A stretch of DNA of 48,286 nt from Clostridiales bacterium (GTDB taxonomy: Bacteria > Bacillota > Clostridia > Christensenellales > Aristaeellaceae): NCBI GenBank assembly GCA_015056125.1, contig SVGW01000013.1:1-48286 (forward strand), in the 5' to 3' direction. Shown piece by piece: positions 35,158 through 42,998 of the stretch (position 1 is its first letter; each line of letters opens with the position of its first letter). The notes beneath the pieces were generated by a model that was not told the origin of the DNA, ran no database searches, and saw nothing but the letters and a program-made list of their open reading frames with translations. The position numbers were made by a program, and so were the translations under genes.

Positions 35158-37092
35158 TTATTGAATACCCAATTTTTTCTTAAGCGTCTTTTCCGCATTT
35201 TGTACGTCCAGGCAGCTTTGCAGCGCCAGTTCATGCTTCCACAAATAATCCATCAGCTGCTTAAAGGCGTCCTCCATTCCCTGCTGATCCTGCTTTTCCC
35301 AGCTGGCAATCACAGGATGCAGCATGGAAAGATACACCTGATAATGGGCAAGCATTTCCCATTCCGGCGCAAAGAGCGCCTCCGCCTGATGCTCTTTCAG
35401 CAGCAGGGCCAGATCATCCGCCGCCTTTTTCAGCGCATCAAGATCCCGGCAGCAGGGGGTATCATGAGGCCAGGGGCGGCTTGCAGGGCCGTCATAAAGA
35501 ACCATGATCTCCGATACCCGGGCCAGAATTTCATGCACCTTTTCGCCGTCCTTGCCATAGGCTGCCTGATAATATTCCAGCGCCTTCTGATCAAAATCGG
35601 CCTTTTCATCCCAAAGCGCCGCCGCCATCATGCAAAGGGGCAGGCCGGTTGGGAAGCAGCAGCGCTGTATCTGGCAGCTGACCATGCCGTCCAGCCCGAT
35701 CTGAGGCAGCTCCTGCATATCCCTGAACAGATGCCGGGCGCATTTTTCATAGCCCAGATCGCCCATATGGGCCCACATGAGATGATAATCAAAGGAGAAG
35801 CTGTCCCCCGTGAAATCTTTCTGCCAATTGCGCAAATGAGCCACATTTTCTGCAAGGGAGGAAGGGGTTTCCACCGCATTGCGTATATAGGGAGGCAATT
35901 CCCCGGAATACTCCCGGCTGGCGCCGTAATTCTGGCCATAAGTGCGGGAAATGGGAGCAAACATAAGAATGAAGCGATCAGGATTTTTGATTTTTCCTTT
36001 TTCCGGCGCCCAGAGCAACTCATTATACACCAGGAAAACCACCCGGGTCTTCACGCCCGCCGCCGTCATCTTTTCATCCAGTTCGTTCAGCATCTCAACG
36101 AACCAATCCGCCGGCCGCTTCTTTCGGCAATGTTCGCATTCGCAATGATTGTTGTGCCCGTCCGCCAGCCAGAAATGCACCACTTCCACCTGGGGATTCT
36201 TTTCGCAGTAATCGCAGATGGCCTGGGTCATTTTTTCCTGCACCCGGGAATTGGAGTAGCACAGGTTAGTATTCAAAGGCACATTCTTAAACAGCTGCCG
36301 TTTCCCGTCCAGCAGCGCCAGGATATCCTTGGTTTCCTTGGGGATATCATACACCTTATCCTGATACCAGCCCATGCCCTCCACCCCAAAGGGCTCACAA
36401 GTCCAGCCATGGCCCACCTTGTGATAGCAAAGAGCACGCCGGGAAATTTCGTTTTCCAGGGAACGGGTCATGCCATCCACCAGCTCCCGAGTAATATTTT
36501 CCTTTTTCAGATAGGGATTACCGTCGTTCTGGAACCCCATATGGCTGTACCATCTGTCAAAGAAAATGAAGGGGGCAAAGAACTGCACGAAATAGGTGTT
36601 CATTCCCACCTTGGGCAGGAAATCAATCATATCCCGCACATTTTCATAATTCACCGCGCCTTCAATGCAGATGCCGCGATGGCGGCGGGAGGGCACTTCC
36701 TGCAGGGAAACAGAAATGCTTTCCAGCTTCTTTTGGGGAATTCTTTCCCCGCCCTTCCCCGGGCGCACCCAGGCACAGCCCAGTGCCTTCAGGAAACGAT
36801 AGGCAGCAATGAGCACACTCCTGGGATTGGTGCCGGTAATAAACCCGCTGTTTTCCTTAATTTCCACGGCAATGGCGTCATCCAGTTCCGGATCCTTCAC
36901 TTTGGGAACCAGCGCTTTTCCTTCCTCGCACAGGCCTACAAAAATGATGTTTTCCCCGATGGGCGCCGGAGCATTCATTTGTAAAAGATCGATAGCGAGG
37001 GTTCCATCCATCTGTTTTAAATACCGGTTCAATTCCTGAACGGCAAAAGCAACTGCAGGATGATTTCCCAATTGCGCCAAACGAATGATCAC
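35158..37092 (-). CDS. DUF4838 / alpha-glucuronidase-like glycoside-hydrolase-fold protein
   Basis: 644 aa without a signal peptide, so predicted cytosolic. An N-terminal alpha/beta domain like that of GH20/GH67 enzymes (about residues 1–120) precedes a TIM-barrel-like core and a helical C terminus. The C-x-C-x-x-C cluster at Cys317, Cys319 and Cys322 (CECEHC) is a hallmark of DUF4838 proteins. Activity is not established for the family; action on amino- or uronic-acid oligosaccharides is plausible from its neighbours. The start is GTG 37092 with AAGGAGG 7 nt upstream, 19 bp after the deacetylase gene. Confidence 0.78.
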   Translation of the reverse strand: MIIRLAQLGNHPAVAFAVQELNRYLKQMDGTLAIDLLQMNAPAPIGENIIFVGLCEEGKALVPKVKDPELDDAIAVEIKENSGFITGTNPRSVLIAAYRFLKALGCAWVRPGKGGERIPQKKLESISVSLQEVPSRRHRGICIEGAVNYENVRDMIDFLPKVGMNTYFVQFFAPFIFFDRWYSHMGFQNDGNPYLKKENITRELVDGMTRSLENEISRRALCYHKVGHGWTCEPFGVEGMGWYQDKVYDIPKETKDILALLDGKRQLFKNVPLNTNLCYSNSRVQEKMTQAICDYCEKNPQVEVVHFWLADGHNNHCECEHCRKKRPADWFVEMLNELDEKMTAAGVKTRVVFLVYNELLWAPEKGKIKNPDRFILMFAPISRTYGQNYGASREYSGELPPYIRNAVETPSSLAENVAHLRNWQKDFTGDSFSFDYHLMWAHMGDLGYEKCARHLFRDMQELPQIGLDGMVSCQIQRCCFPTGLPLCMMAAALWDEKADFDQKALEYYQAAYGKDGEKVHEILARVSEIMVLYDGPASRPWPHDTPCCRDLDALKKAADDLALLLKEHQAEALFAPEWEMLAHYQVYLSMLHPVIASWEKQDQQGMEDAFKQLMDYLWKHELALQSCLDVQNAEKTLKKKLGIQ

Positions 37093-37111
37093 AGGTAATC
37101 CTCCTTTTTTA

Positions 37112-37807
37112 TCAGGGCAGCATCCGCTTGGTAGTTACTTTGGGCCAGGCATAGCACTGGGTAAAGGCTTCGGCATACTGCACGCCGCTTTGCAAGCCCC
37201 GGAACCGGGCGCAGGTGCGCACAAATTCGGCAAAGTCGATATGATCGTGATCCCGCATCCACTTCATCTGGCTTTCATGGCATTCCAGCATTTCCAGCTT
37301 GAGATCGATGGTGTCGCTGATATCCACGTATTCCGTGGGCTGGAAGCCCACGCCGGCCAGGGTATCCATATAATAGATGGGGGTGACAGGGGCAGCCTCA
37401 CCGTTCAGATAATGGGGCACGCTGGCTGCAAAGGACGCATCAAACACCAATTTGCTCACCGCTGTGTGATCAGGCATATAATCATCGGGGCTGTGGGTGA
37501 TGATCACGTCGGGCTTGGCATAGCGGATCACTTCCACCACCTTATCCCGCTGCTCCTTGTTGGGATACACCATCAAATCCCCCACATCGCAGGTGATCAC
37601 TTCAATGCCCGCCAGGGCGCCCGCCCGCTGGGCTTCCTTCCGGCGCATATCCCGCAGGGTATCAGGATCGATAATGGCATGGCCTAAATTTCCGTTGGCC
37701 ACATGGCATACGACCACGTGATGGCCCAGCTTTTTATATTTGGCCAGCGTTCCCGCGCAGGAAACCTCCATATCATCCGGATGGCAGCCAATGGCTAATA
37801 CATTCAT
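37112..37807 (-). CDS. PIG-L/LmbE-family N-deacetylase
   Basis: 231-aa zinc-dependent deacetylase of N-acetylglucosaminyl-type substrates. Zinc ligands are visible: His9 and Asp12 in CHPDD (with Asp11 the likely base), and His114 in YMPDHTA. The family removes acetyl groups from GlcNAc-containing compounds (for example in bacillithiol or GPI synthesis, or chitooligosaccharide breakdown). AAGGAGG lies upstream of ATG 37807. It is the first gene of the operon with DUF4838 and the NagB-like protein, which favours a catabolic role on an N-acetylated sugar. Confidence 0.9.
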   Translation of the reverse strand: MNVLAIGCHPDDMEVSCAGTLAKYKKLGHHVVVCHVANGNLGHAIIDPDTLRDMRRKEAQRAGALAGIEVITCDVGDLMVYPNKEQRDKVVEVIRYAKPDVIITHSPDDYMPDHTAVSKLVFDASFAASVPHYLNGEAAPVTPIYYMDTLAGVGFQPTEYVDISDTIDLKLEMLECHESQMKWMRDHDHIDFAEFVRTCARFRGLQSGVQYAEAFTQCYAWPKVTTKRMLP

Positions 37808-37827
37808 TTATCTTTTCCTCCTTTTTA

Positions 37828-37850
37828 TTTTCAGCTGAAAAGCTGCTTTT
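37828..37850. promoter_or_regulatory. Overlapping palindromes, candidate operator between deacetylase operon and AraC gene
   Basis: TTTTCAGCTGAAAA (37828–37841) is a perfect 14-bp palindrome, and AAAAGCTGCTTTT (37838–37850) a second overlapping inverted repeat. They lie between the divergent starts, just upstream of the deacetylase ribosome site. The AraC-type product next door is the obvious candidate binder. Confidence 0.45.
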
Positions 37851-37854
37851 CCAC

Positions 37855-37883
37855 TTGTGCTTTGCTTTAGTATACGATATAAT
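37855..37883 (+). promoter_or_regulatory. Sigma-A promoter of the AraC-family regulator
   Basis: TTGTGC (37855–37860) and TATAAT (37878–37883) with a 17-bp spacer; the leader to ATG 37951 is about 60 nt. The minus strand carries a TATACT −10-like box across 37869–37874 for the divergent operon, without a clear −35. Confidence 0.75.
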
Positions 37884-37950
37884 CAGGAAAAAGTATTTAT
37901 CCATTCCGTTAAATTATTTAACACATCGTCCCAAAGGAGGGAACAACGCC

Positions 37951-38826
37951 ATGTTTGATCTTGTGCCGATCCGGGAGGAAATCACGATCCAGGGCTTCCA
38001 CTCCATTTATTATTTTGAATTTGATAAATATTTCTATCATCCCCCGGAGCGCCACGATTTCTGGGAGCTTCTGTACGTGGATGACGGCAAGATTCATGCG
38101 GTGGTGGACGGCATAGGCTGCCTGCTCACCAAGGGCCAGGTGATCTTTCACCAGCCCATGGAATCCCACAGCCACATCGCCAACCGGGTGGACACCAGCA
38201 ACGTGGCAGTGGTATCCTTTTCCTGCCAAAGCCCCCTGATGGAATATTTCAATAAAAAGATTTTCTCCCTGGAAAAATCTGCTCAGAAAATCTTTTCCCT
38301 TTTCCTTGCCGAAGCCCGGGATGCCCTGGGCATCCTGCCTGGGGAATACGAAAACAAAAATCCCCTGGATTTTTCAAAGGCGCGCCCGGGCTCCCTGCAA
38401 TTGATGCAGTGCTATCTGGTGGAATTTTTATTTTCCCTTCTGCGCAGCGAAAAGGCCGCCGTATCCCCCATGGAATCCTCCCCCGCCTCCCGGCGGCTGG
38501 CAGAAAATTCGCTGGTGGAATCTATGGAACGGTATATGCAGCAGCATTTAGCCGAAGCCCCCTCCCTGGCTCTTTTGTGCAGCCATTTTTCCATGAGCCG
38601 CACCTGCCTTTGCCGCATCTTTAAAGAAGGAAACGGCGATAGCCCGGTGCACTACTGGCTGGAAATGAAAATCAAAGCGGCCAAAAAACTGATCCGCCAG
38701 GGCGAATGCAATATGTCCCAGATTGCCGAGATGCTGGGCTTTGCGTCCATTCATCATTTTTCCCGGATGTTCAGGCGCTTTGCGGGGATCTCCCCCACGG
38801 CGTACAAAACTTCGGTCAATCCGTAG
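37951..38826 (+). CDS. AraC-family transcriptional regulator
   Basis: 291 aa. An N-terminal cupin-like sensor (about residues 1–150, with HDFWELLYVDDGKIHAVVDG) is followed by a C-terminal AraC double HTH (about 190–291; SFMSRTCL-like helix near residue 210 and the signature FASIHHFSRMFRRFAGISPTA read in part). Such proteins activate sugar-use operons upon binding the sugar. AAAGGAGG at 37933–37940 sets ATG 37951. It is divergent from the PIG-L/DUF4838/NagB-like operon and ends exactly where multi-hairpin element copy 2 begins. Confidence 0.92.
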   Translation: MFDLVPIREEITIQGFHSIYYFEFDKYFYHPPERHDFWELLYVDDGKIHAVVDGIGCLLTKGQVIFHQPMESHSHIANRVDTSNVAVVSFSCQSPLMEYFNKKIFSLEKSAQKIFSLFLAEARDALGILPGEYENKNPLDFSKARPGSLQLMQCYLVEFLFSLLRSEKAAVSPMESSPASRRLAENSLVESMERYMQQHLAEAPSLALLCSHFSMSRTCLCRIFKEGNGDSPVHYWLEMKIKAAKKLIRQGECNMSQIAEMLGFASIHHFSRMFRRFAGISPTAYKTSVNP

Positions 38827-39192
38827 GTGGGGGGCTTTGCCCCTCCACCCCACCAGGGACGGTCGTCCCTGGACCCTTCCTCCGGACACGCAACACACAT
38901 TTTCAAGCAATGTGCCGGTGAAGCGCCGGGAAACGGCGACGTCCACGGGCACGGCGGCGAACGCCGCCAACCGGATGCATAGCATCCGGGAAAAACAGAA
39001 AAAACGGCGACGGAGAAAATTTATTTTCTCCCACGCCGTTTTTTCTGTTTTTATTGTGCCCGTGAAAATCGTTATTCCGTTCCCCAAGCTGCTTGCGCAT
39101 TCACGCAGCTTAGTTAACATGCCTTGGTCGCATACCGGAGTCCAGAGGAGGATCTCCTCTGGCGAGGGGTACAGGGGGCGAGGAGCCCCCTG
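38827..39192. repeat. ~365-bp multi-hairpin repeat element, copy 2
   Basis: Fills the gap between the AraC gene and the convergent FAD oxidoreductase gene. Stems match copy 1 in order: CCAGGGAC/GTCCCTGG (38853–38872), GGCGGC/GCCGCC (38953–38968), CCGGATGC/GCATCCGG (38971–38989), a 15-bp perfect stem 38995–39009/39034–39048, AAGCTGC/GCAGCTT (39086–39111), CCAGAGGAG/CTCCTCTGG (39142–39162) and CAGGGGGC/GCCCCCTG (39172–39192). Long-range pairs: CACGGGCAC (38944–38952) with GTGCCCGTG (39056–39064) and CTCCGG (38880–38885) with CCGGAG (39135–39140). Several stems differ from copy 1 by paired changes. Confidence 0.85.
38995..39048. terminator. Bidirectional terminator inside multi-hairpin element copy 2
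   Basis: AAAAAACGGCG…CGCCGTTTTTT with an inner GGAGAAAAT/ATTTTCTCC stem (39012–39031). The A and T runs flank a perfect stem, so it can terminate in both directions between the convergent genes. Confidence 0.8.
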
Positions 39193-39198
39193 CCCCGG

Positions 39199-40542
39199 TC
39201 AACGCGTAAACTTGGCCCCGCGCTTTTCCATTTCGGCTCGCACCTGCTTGCCGTCCGAAATATCCAGGGCGGCGGCGATCCCGGCTGCTTCCCCCAGAGA
39301 CCGACAGGTGGGAATAATGCGCACCGAGCTTTGCGCCACAAACTCCGCGCCCAGATTGCGCCCTGCCACCAGCAGATTATCCACATCCTTTACCACCAGC
39401 GAGCGGAAGGGAATTTCATAATAAGGAGCTGCGCCCTCCTTGCCCTCAATGGCCACATTCCTCAGCTTCATGCCGTGCACGTCCACAGGATAATTGGTTT
39501 GGGCGATAGCATCTTCAAATTTGCGCCAGTTGAAAGCGTCTTCGGTGGTGAGGATATATTCGGTTACTGCCCGGCGGGATTCCCGCACCCCCACCATGCT
39601 GGATACGGAGGCCAGATATACATTTTCAAAGCCGGGGAAATATTTCTTATAAAATTTGAGATACCGCAAAATCCGCTTTTTCCCCTCTACCTGCACGTAA
39701 GAAATCTTTTTCGCATCGGTGATATCCGGAATATCGAAAAATTCCGGGCAATTAAAGGCCAGGCCATCCAGCCGCCCTGGCACGGTGAAAAATTGCCAGT
39801 ACCTGGCGTCCGCAGCGGTCAGATCACCCTTCTCCACTGCTTCCTGAAACACGGGATCCATGGGGAAGAATTTGCCGCCGTTCAACGTGCAGGCGCCGCC
39901 AAAATGCTCAGGCCGGGGAAGCGGCTCCTGCCCCGGGCGGCGGAAGGACTGCACATACTTCCAGAAGGCATCCAGATCCACCCCGCCCACCATATAACGC
40001 AGGGAGCAGGGCTGATTTTTGTGGTTTTCTTCATCGCCGTGCAGGGTAGGCAGCCCTGCCAGAGCGCACACATCCGCATCGCCCGTGGCGTCAATATACT
40101 TTTTCTTCGCTTTCACCAGGCCGCTGCCCGATTTATTGCTCACCACCAGGGATTCAATGTGGCCGTTTTCCATATTCACATCGGTGATCACGGTGTGATA
40201 GAGCATTTCCACGCCCCGCTGAGACAGCATTTCCTCCAGCACCAGGGAAAGCATCACGGGGTCAAAATTGGCAGTCACCGTACCGGTAGAAGCCCCCACC
40301 TCTGCCGCACGCCTTTCAATTTCTTCCGCCAGATAGGAGCCGCGGCATTCTCCGGGAATATGGGTGCTCATAAGCGGCGTCACCTGCCCCAGAGAAGAGC
40401 TGCCTCCGGGCCCGCCAAACTGCTCGATCACCATGACCTTGGCCCCCGCGTCCGCTGCGGCCAGCGCCGCCACGGAGCCCGCCGTTCCGGCGCCGCAGAC
40501 CACTACGTCCGCTTCCCAAATAAATGCAGGAAAATTCTTCAT
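39199..40542 (-). CDS. FAD-dependent oxidoreductase (FAD_oxidored family)
   Basis: 447-aa flavoprotein. The N-terminal dinucleotide-binding fold is VVVCGAGTAGSVAALAAADAGA (motif GAGTAG near residues 17–22), followed by an Asp-rich YIDATGDADVCALAG segment and a C-terminal FAD-contact stretch. This family occurs in carbohydrate-degrading loci, possibly oxidising sugars; its substrate here is unknown. No signal peptide is visible. AAAGGAG precedes ATG 40542 and there is an excellent promoter at 40578–40606. It is near, but not co-transcribed with, the deacetylase operon. Confidence 0.82.
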   Translation of the reverse strand: MKNFPAFIWEADVVVCGAGTAGSVAALAAADAGAKVMVIEQFGGPGGSSSLGQVTPLMSTHIPGECRGSYLAEEIERRAAEVGASTGTVTANFDPVMLSLVLEEMLSQRGVEMLYHTVITDVNMENGHIESLVVSNKSGSGLVKAKKKYIDATGDADVCALAGLPTLHGDEENHKNQPCSLRYMVGGVDLDAFWKYVQSFRRPGQEPLPRPEHFGGACTLNGGKFFPMDPVFQEAVEKGDLTAADARYWQFFTVPGRLDGLAFNCPEFFDIPDITDAKKISYVQVEGKKRILRYLKFYKKYFPGFENVYLASVSSMVGVRESRRAVTEYILTTEDAFNWRKFEDAIAQTNYPVDVHGMKLRNVAIEGKEGAAPYYEIPFRSLVVKDVDNLLVAGRNLGAEFVAQSSVRIIPTCRSLGEAAGIAAALDISDGKQVRAEMEKRGAKFTR

Positions 40543-40577
40543 GTATATCGCTCCTTTAGATTCTGTTTCTTTTCTTC

Positions 40578-40606
40578 TTTATAGCATAGCCCCGGCCAAA
40601 TGTCAA
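40578..40606 (-). promoter_or_regulatory. Strong sigma-A promoter of the FAD oxidoreductase gene
   Basis: Minus strand: consensus TTGACA (40606–40601) and TATAAA (40583–40578) with a 17-bp spacer. Confidence 0.85.
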
Positions 40607-40671
40607 CGATTGCAGGAAATAAGAAAAGAAAAAGCGAATAAAAAAGCAACCCTGATGCAAGGAGCATGCTT

Positions 40672-41598
40672 ATGATTTTCACTGTTTCCCTGAATCCCTG
40701 TCTGGATAAAACGGCCTCTCTTCCCTGCTTTTCCTTTGACGCCCCCAACCGCATTGATGTAATACGCCTGGACGTGGGGGGCAAGGGGGTGAATGTCGCC
40801 CGGGTACTGCGGGCACTGGAAGAGCCCGCCTGCCTGCTGGGCTTTGATTATGAGGGCGGCCCCATTCATGCATTCCTGGCCCAGGAGGATATCCAGGGAA
40901 AATTGCTTGCCTTGGAAGGCAAATTGCGCACCAATATGAAATTGGAAGAAACGGAAAAGGGGCGCATGCTGGAAATCAATGAAAAAGGGGCGCCGGTTTC
41001 CAAAGAAAAGCTGGAGCAAATGGCGGATATGATCCTTTCTGCGGGCCAGCCAGGGGATTTTTTTGCCCTGTGCGGCAGCCTGCCCCCCGGCGCGCCAGTG
41101 GATACCTACCAGCAGCTTTGCCGGGCGCTCAAGAAAAAGGGATGCTTTGTGGCGTTAGATTGCGATGGCCCGGCGTTTCTTTCCGCCTTGGAAGCTTCTC
41201 CTGATCTCATCAAGCCCAATGCCCAGGAATTTGAAGCCCTGACCAAGGTGCCCGCCCATGATCTGCCCCGGGCCCTTTGCGCCTGCCAAAAATTACTGGA
41301 AAAGGGAGTCGGGGGCATTTGCTTATCCCGCGGCGGCGAGGGCGCCATGCTGATCAGCCGGAAAGGCGCTTTCGCCTGCGCTGCCCTGCCCATCAAAGCG
41401 CAAGGCCTGCAGGGCGCGGGAGATTCCATGCTGGCAGGGCTATTAAGCGCTATGGCACGCGGAAAAAACATGGAAGACGCCCTGGCCTTTGCTTCCGTCA
41501 CCGCTGCAGCTTCCGTGATGCGCCCGGGCACGCTGCTGGCCAGAAAAGAAGATATCGCCGCTCTTCTCCCCCTTTCGCCTGTTCCTGTAAAGCTGTAA
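40672..41598 (+). CDS. PfkB-family hexose-phosphate kinase (1-phosphofructokinase/tagatose-6-phosphate kinase type)
   Basis: 308-aa ribokinase-fold kinase. The start FTVSLNPCLDKT is typical of the FruK/LacC branch. The sugar-binding GGKGVNVARVL is at about residues 37–47, CGSLPPGAP in mid-protein, and GAGDSMLAG carries the catalytic Asp251. It should phosphorylate fructose-1-phosphate or tagatose-6-phosphate with ATP. An ATG at 40666 lies against the CAAGGAG site, so ATG 40672 is preferred. No PTS genes are adjacent. Divergent from the FAD oxidoreductase gene; both may serve the same sugar locus. Confidence 0.87.
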   Translation: MIFTVSLNPCLDKTASLPCFSFDAPNRIDVIRLDVGGKGVNVARVLRALEEPACLLGFDYEGGPIHAFLAQEDIQGKLLALEGKLRTNMKLEETEKGRMLEINEKGAPVSKEKLEQMADMILSAGQPGDFFALCGSLPPGAPVDTYQQLCRALKKKGCFVALDCDGPAFLSALEASPDLIKPNAQEFEALTKVPAHDLPRALCACQKLLEKGVGGICLSRGGEGAMLISRKGAFACAALPIKAQGLQGAGDSMLAGLLSAMARGKNMEDALAFASVTAAASVMRPGTLLARKEDIAALLPLSPVPVKL

Positions 41599-41604
41599 TG
41601 ATTC

Positions 41605-41640
41605 CCCCTCTTCCGTACCGGAAAGAGGGGTTGTTCTTTA
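41605..41640 (+). terminator. Terminator after the PfkB-family kinase gene
   Basis: CCCCTCT…AGAGGGG with inner TCCG/CGGA pairing, then TTGTTCTTT. Confidence 0.75.
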
Positions 41641-41663
41641 TTTGTGCTTTCCATGAAAAGCAA

Positions 41664-41693
41664 TTGCAATATATGGGATAAGTTATATATAAT
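41664..41693 (+). promoter_or_regulatory. Sigma-A promoter of lysA
   Basis: TTGCAA (41664–41669) and TATAAT (41688–41693) with an 18-bp spacer; leader of about 60 nt. No lysine riboswitch features are evident in so short a leader. Confidence 0.75.
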
Positions 41694-41759
41694 AAGGCAG
41701 GTTTGTATTCCCCATTACAAGAATACATACGAATAACATGATAAAGGATGCATTGCCCC

Positions 41760-42998
41760 ATGCCAAATTTTTCTCTGCCGGATGCTGTATTTGAACAGGC
41801 GGCCAGCCAGTTTCCCACGCCCTTCCATCTGTATGACGAAAAAGGGATTCGTGAACGTGCGCGGGCGCTGAACGCCGCCTTTTCATGGGCGCCGGCATTT
41901 AAGGAATATTTTGCCGTAAAAGCGCTGCCCAACCCCCAGATCCTGAAAATCTTTCAGGAAGAGGGCTGCGGCTTGGATTGCTCCAGCGAATGCGAATTGC
42001 TGATGGCAGAAAAGCTGGGTTTTCGGGGCGAAGATATTATGTTCAGCGCCAATGCCATGCCTCCCAGCGAATTTGACCATGCCAGAAAGCTGGGCGCGCT
42101 GATCAATCTGGATGATATGAGCGATATCGATACCCTGGCCGCTCACGGCGGCATTCCCGAAACCATCTGCGCCCGCTTTAATCCCGGCGGGGATTTCACC
42201 TTGGGCACCGCCATCATGGGCTCCCCCGGGGATTCCAAATACGGCTGGACCCGGGAGCAGCTGGTAAAAGGAATGAAGCGGCTCAAGGAAATGGGGGTCA
42301 AGCGCTTTGGCCTGCATGCCTTCCTGGCCAGCAACACCACCGACAACGCCTATTATCCCAAGCTTGCCGGCATTCTCTTTGAATTGGGCGATGCTCTTTC
42401 CAAGGAATGCAGCCTGCCCCTTAGCTTTATCAATCTTTCCGGCGGCGTGGGCATCCCTTACCGCCCGGATCAAAAGGCGGCGGATATTGCCGCCATCGGC
42501 GCTGCCGTAAAGGAAGAATACATCCGTGTATTCGGCCAGCCCAAGCCCGGCGGCGTGGCCATTAAAACGGAGCTGGGCCGCTTTATGACCGGGCCCAACG
42601 GCTGGCTGATAACCCATGCCATCCACGAAAAGAAAATCTATAAAAATTATCTAGGGGTGGACGCCTGCGCATCCAATCTGATGCGCCCCGCCATGTACGG
42701 CGCGTATCACCACATCCACGTTTGCGGCAAGCGCGACGCCGCGGCCGATACCCTCTATGACGTGACAGGATGCCTATGCGAAAACAACGATAAATTCGCC
42801 GTAGACCGGGCGCTGCCCAAAGTAGATTTGGGCGATCTGATGGTGATCCACGATACCGGCGCCCACGGCTGGGCCATGGGCTATCAATACAATGGTCGGC
42901 TGCGCAGCGCGGAGATCCTCTACACAGAAAAAGGGGACTTCCGCATGATTCGCCGTGCGGAAACCCCCCAAGATTATTTTGCCACTCTGGAATTTTAA
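41760..42998 (+). CDS. lysA: Diaminopimelate decarboxylase-like PLP enzyme
   Basis: 412-aa fold-type III PLP decarboxylase; LysA makes L-lysine from meso-diaminopimelate. The PLP lysine is K54 in YFAVKALPNP, the HAFLASN and SGGVGIPY segments line the cofactor site, and ELGRFM and the later VTGCLCENNDKF (Cys at the dimer active site) fit the family. An ATG at 41748 overlaps the AAGGA ribosome site, so ATG 41760 is preferred. Another decarboxylase of the family is possible but dapL and dapF in the window support LysA. Its stop overlaps the stop of the convergent peptidase gene. Confidence 0.88.
   Translation: MPNFSLPDAVFEQAASQFPTPFHLYDEKGIRERARALNAAFSWAPAFKEYFAVKALPNPQILKIFQEEGCGLDCSSECELLMAEKLGFRGEDIMFSANAMPPSEFDHARKLGALINLDDMSDIDTLAAHGGIPETICARFNPGGDFTLGTAIMGSPGDSKYGWTREQLVKGMKRLKEMGVKRFGLHAFLASNTTDNAYYPKLAGILFELGDALSKECSLPLSFINLSGGVGIPYRPDQKAADIAAIGAAVKEEYIRVFGQPKPGGVAIKTELGRFMTGPNGWLITHAIHEKKIYKNYLGVDACASNLMRPAMYGAYHHIHVCGKRDAAADTLYDVTGCLCENNDKFAVDRALPKVDLGDLMVIHDTGAHGWAMGYQYNGRLRSAEILYTEKGDFRMIRRAETPQDYFATLEF

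Noticed and set aside
34309..36984. 891-codon plus-strand frame opposite the NagB-like and DUF4838 genes
   Set aside because: Crosses two confidently identified minus-strand genes with motifs and ribosome sites; its translation is His/Gly-rich noise.
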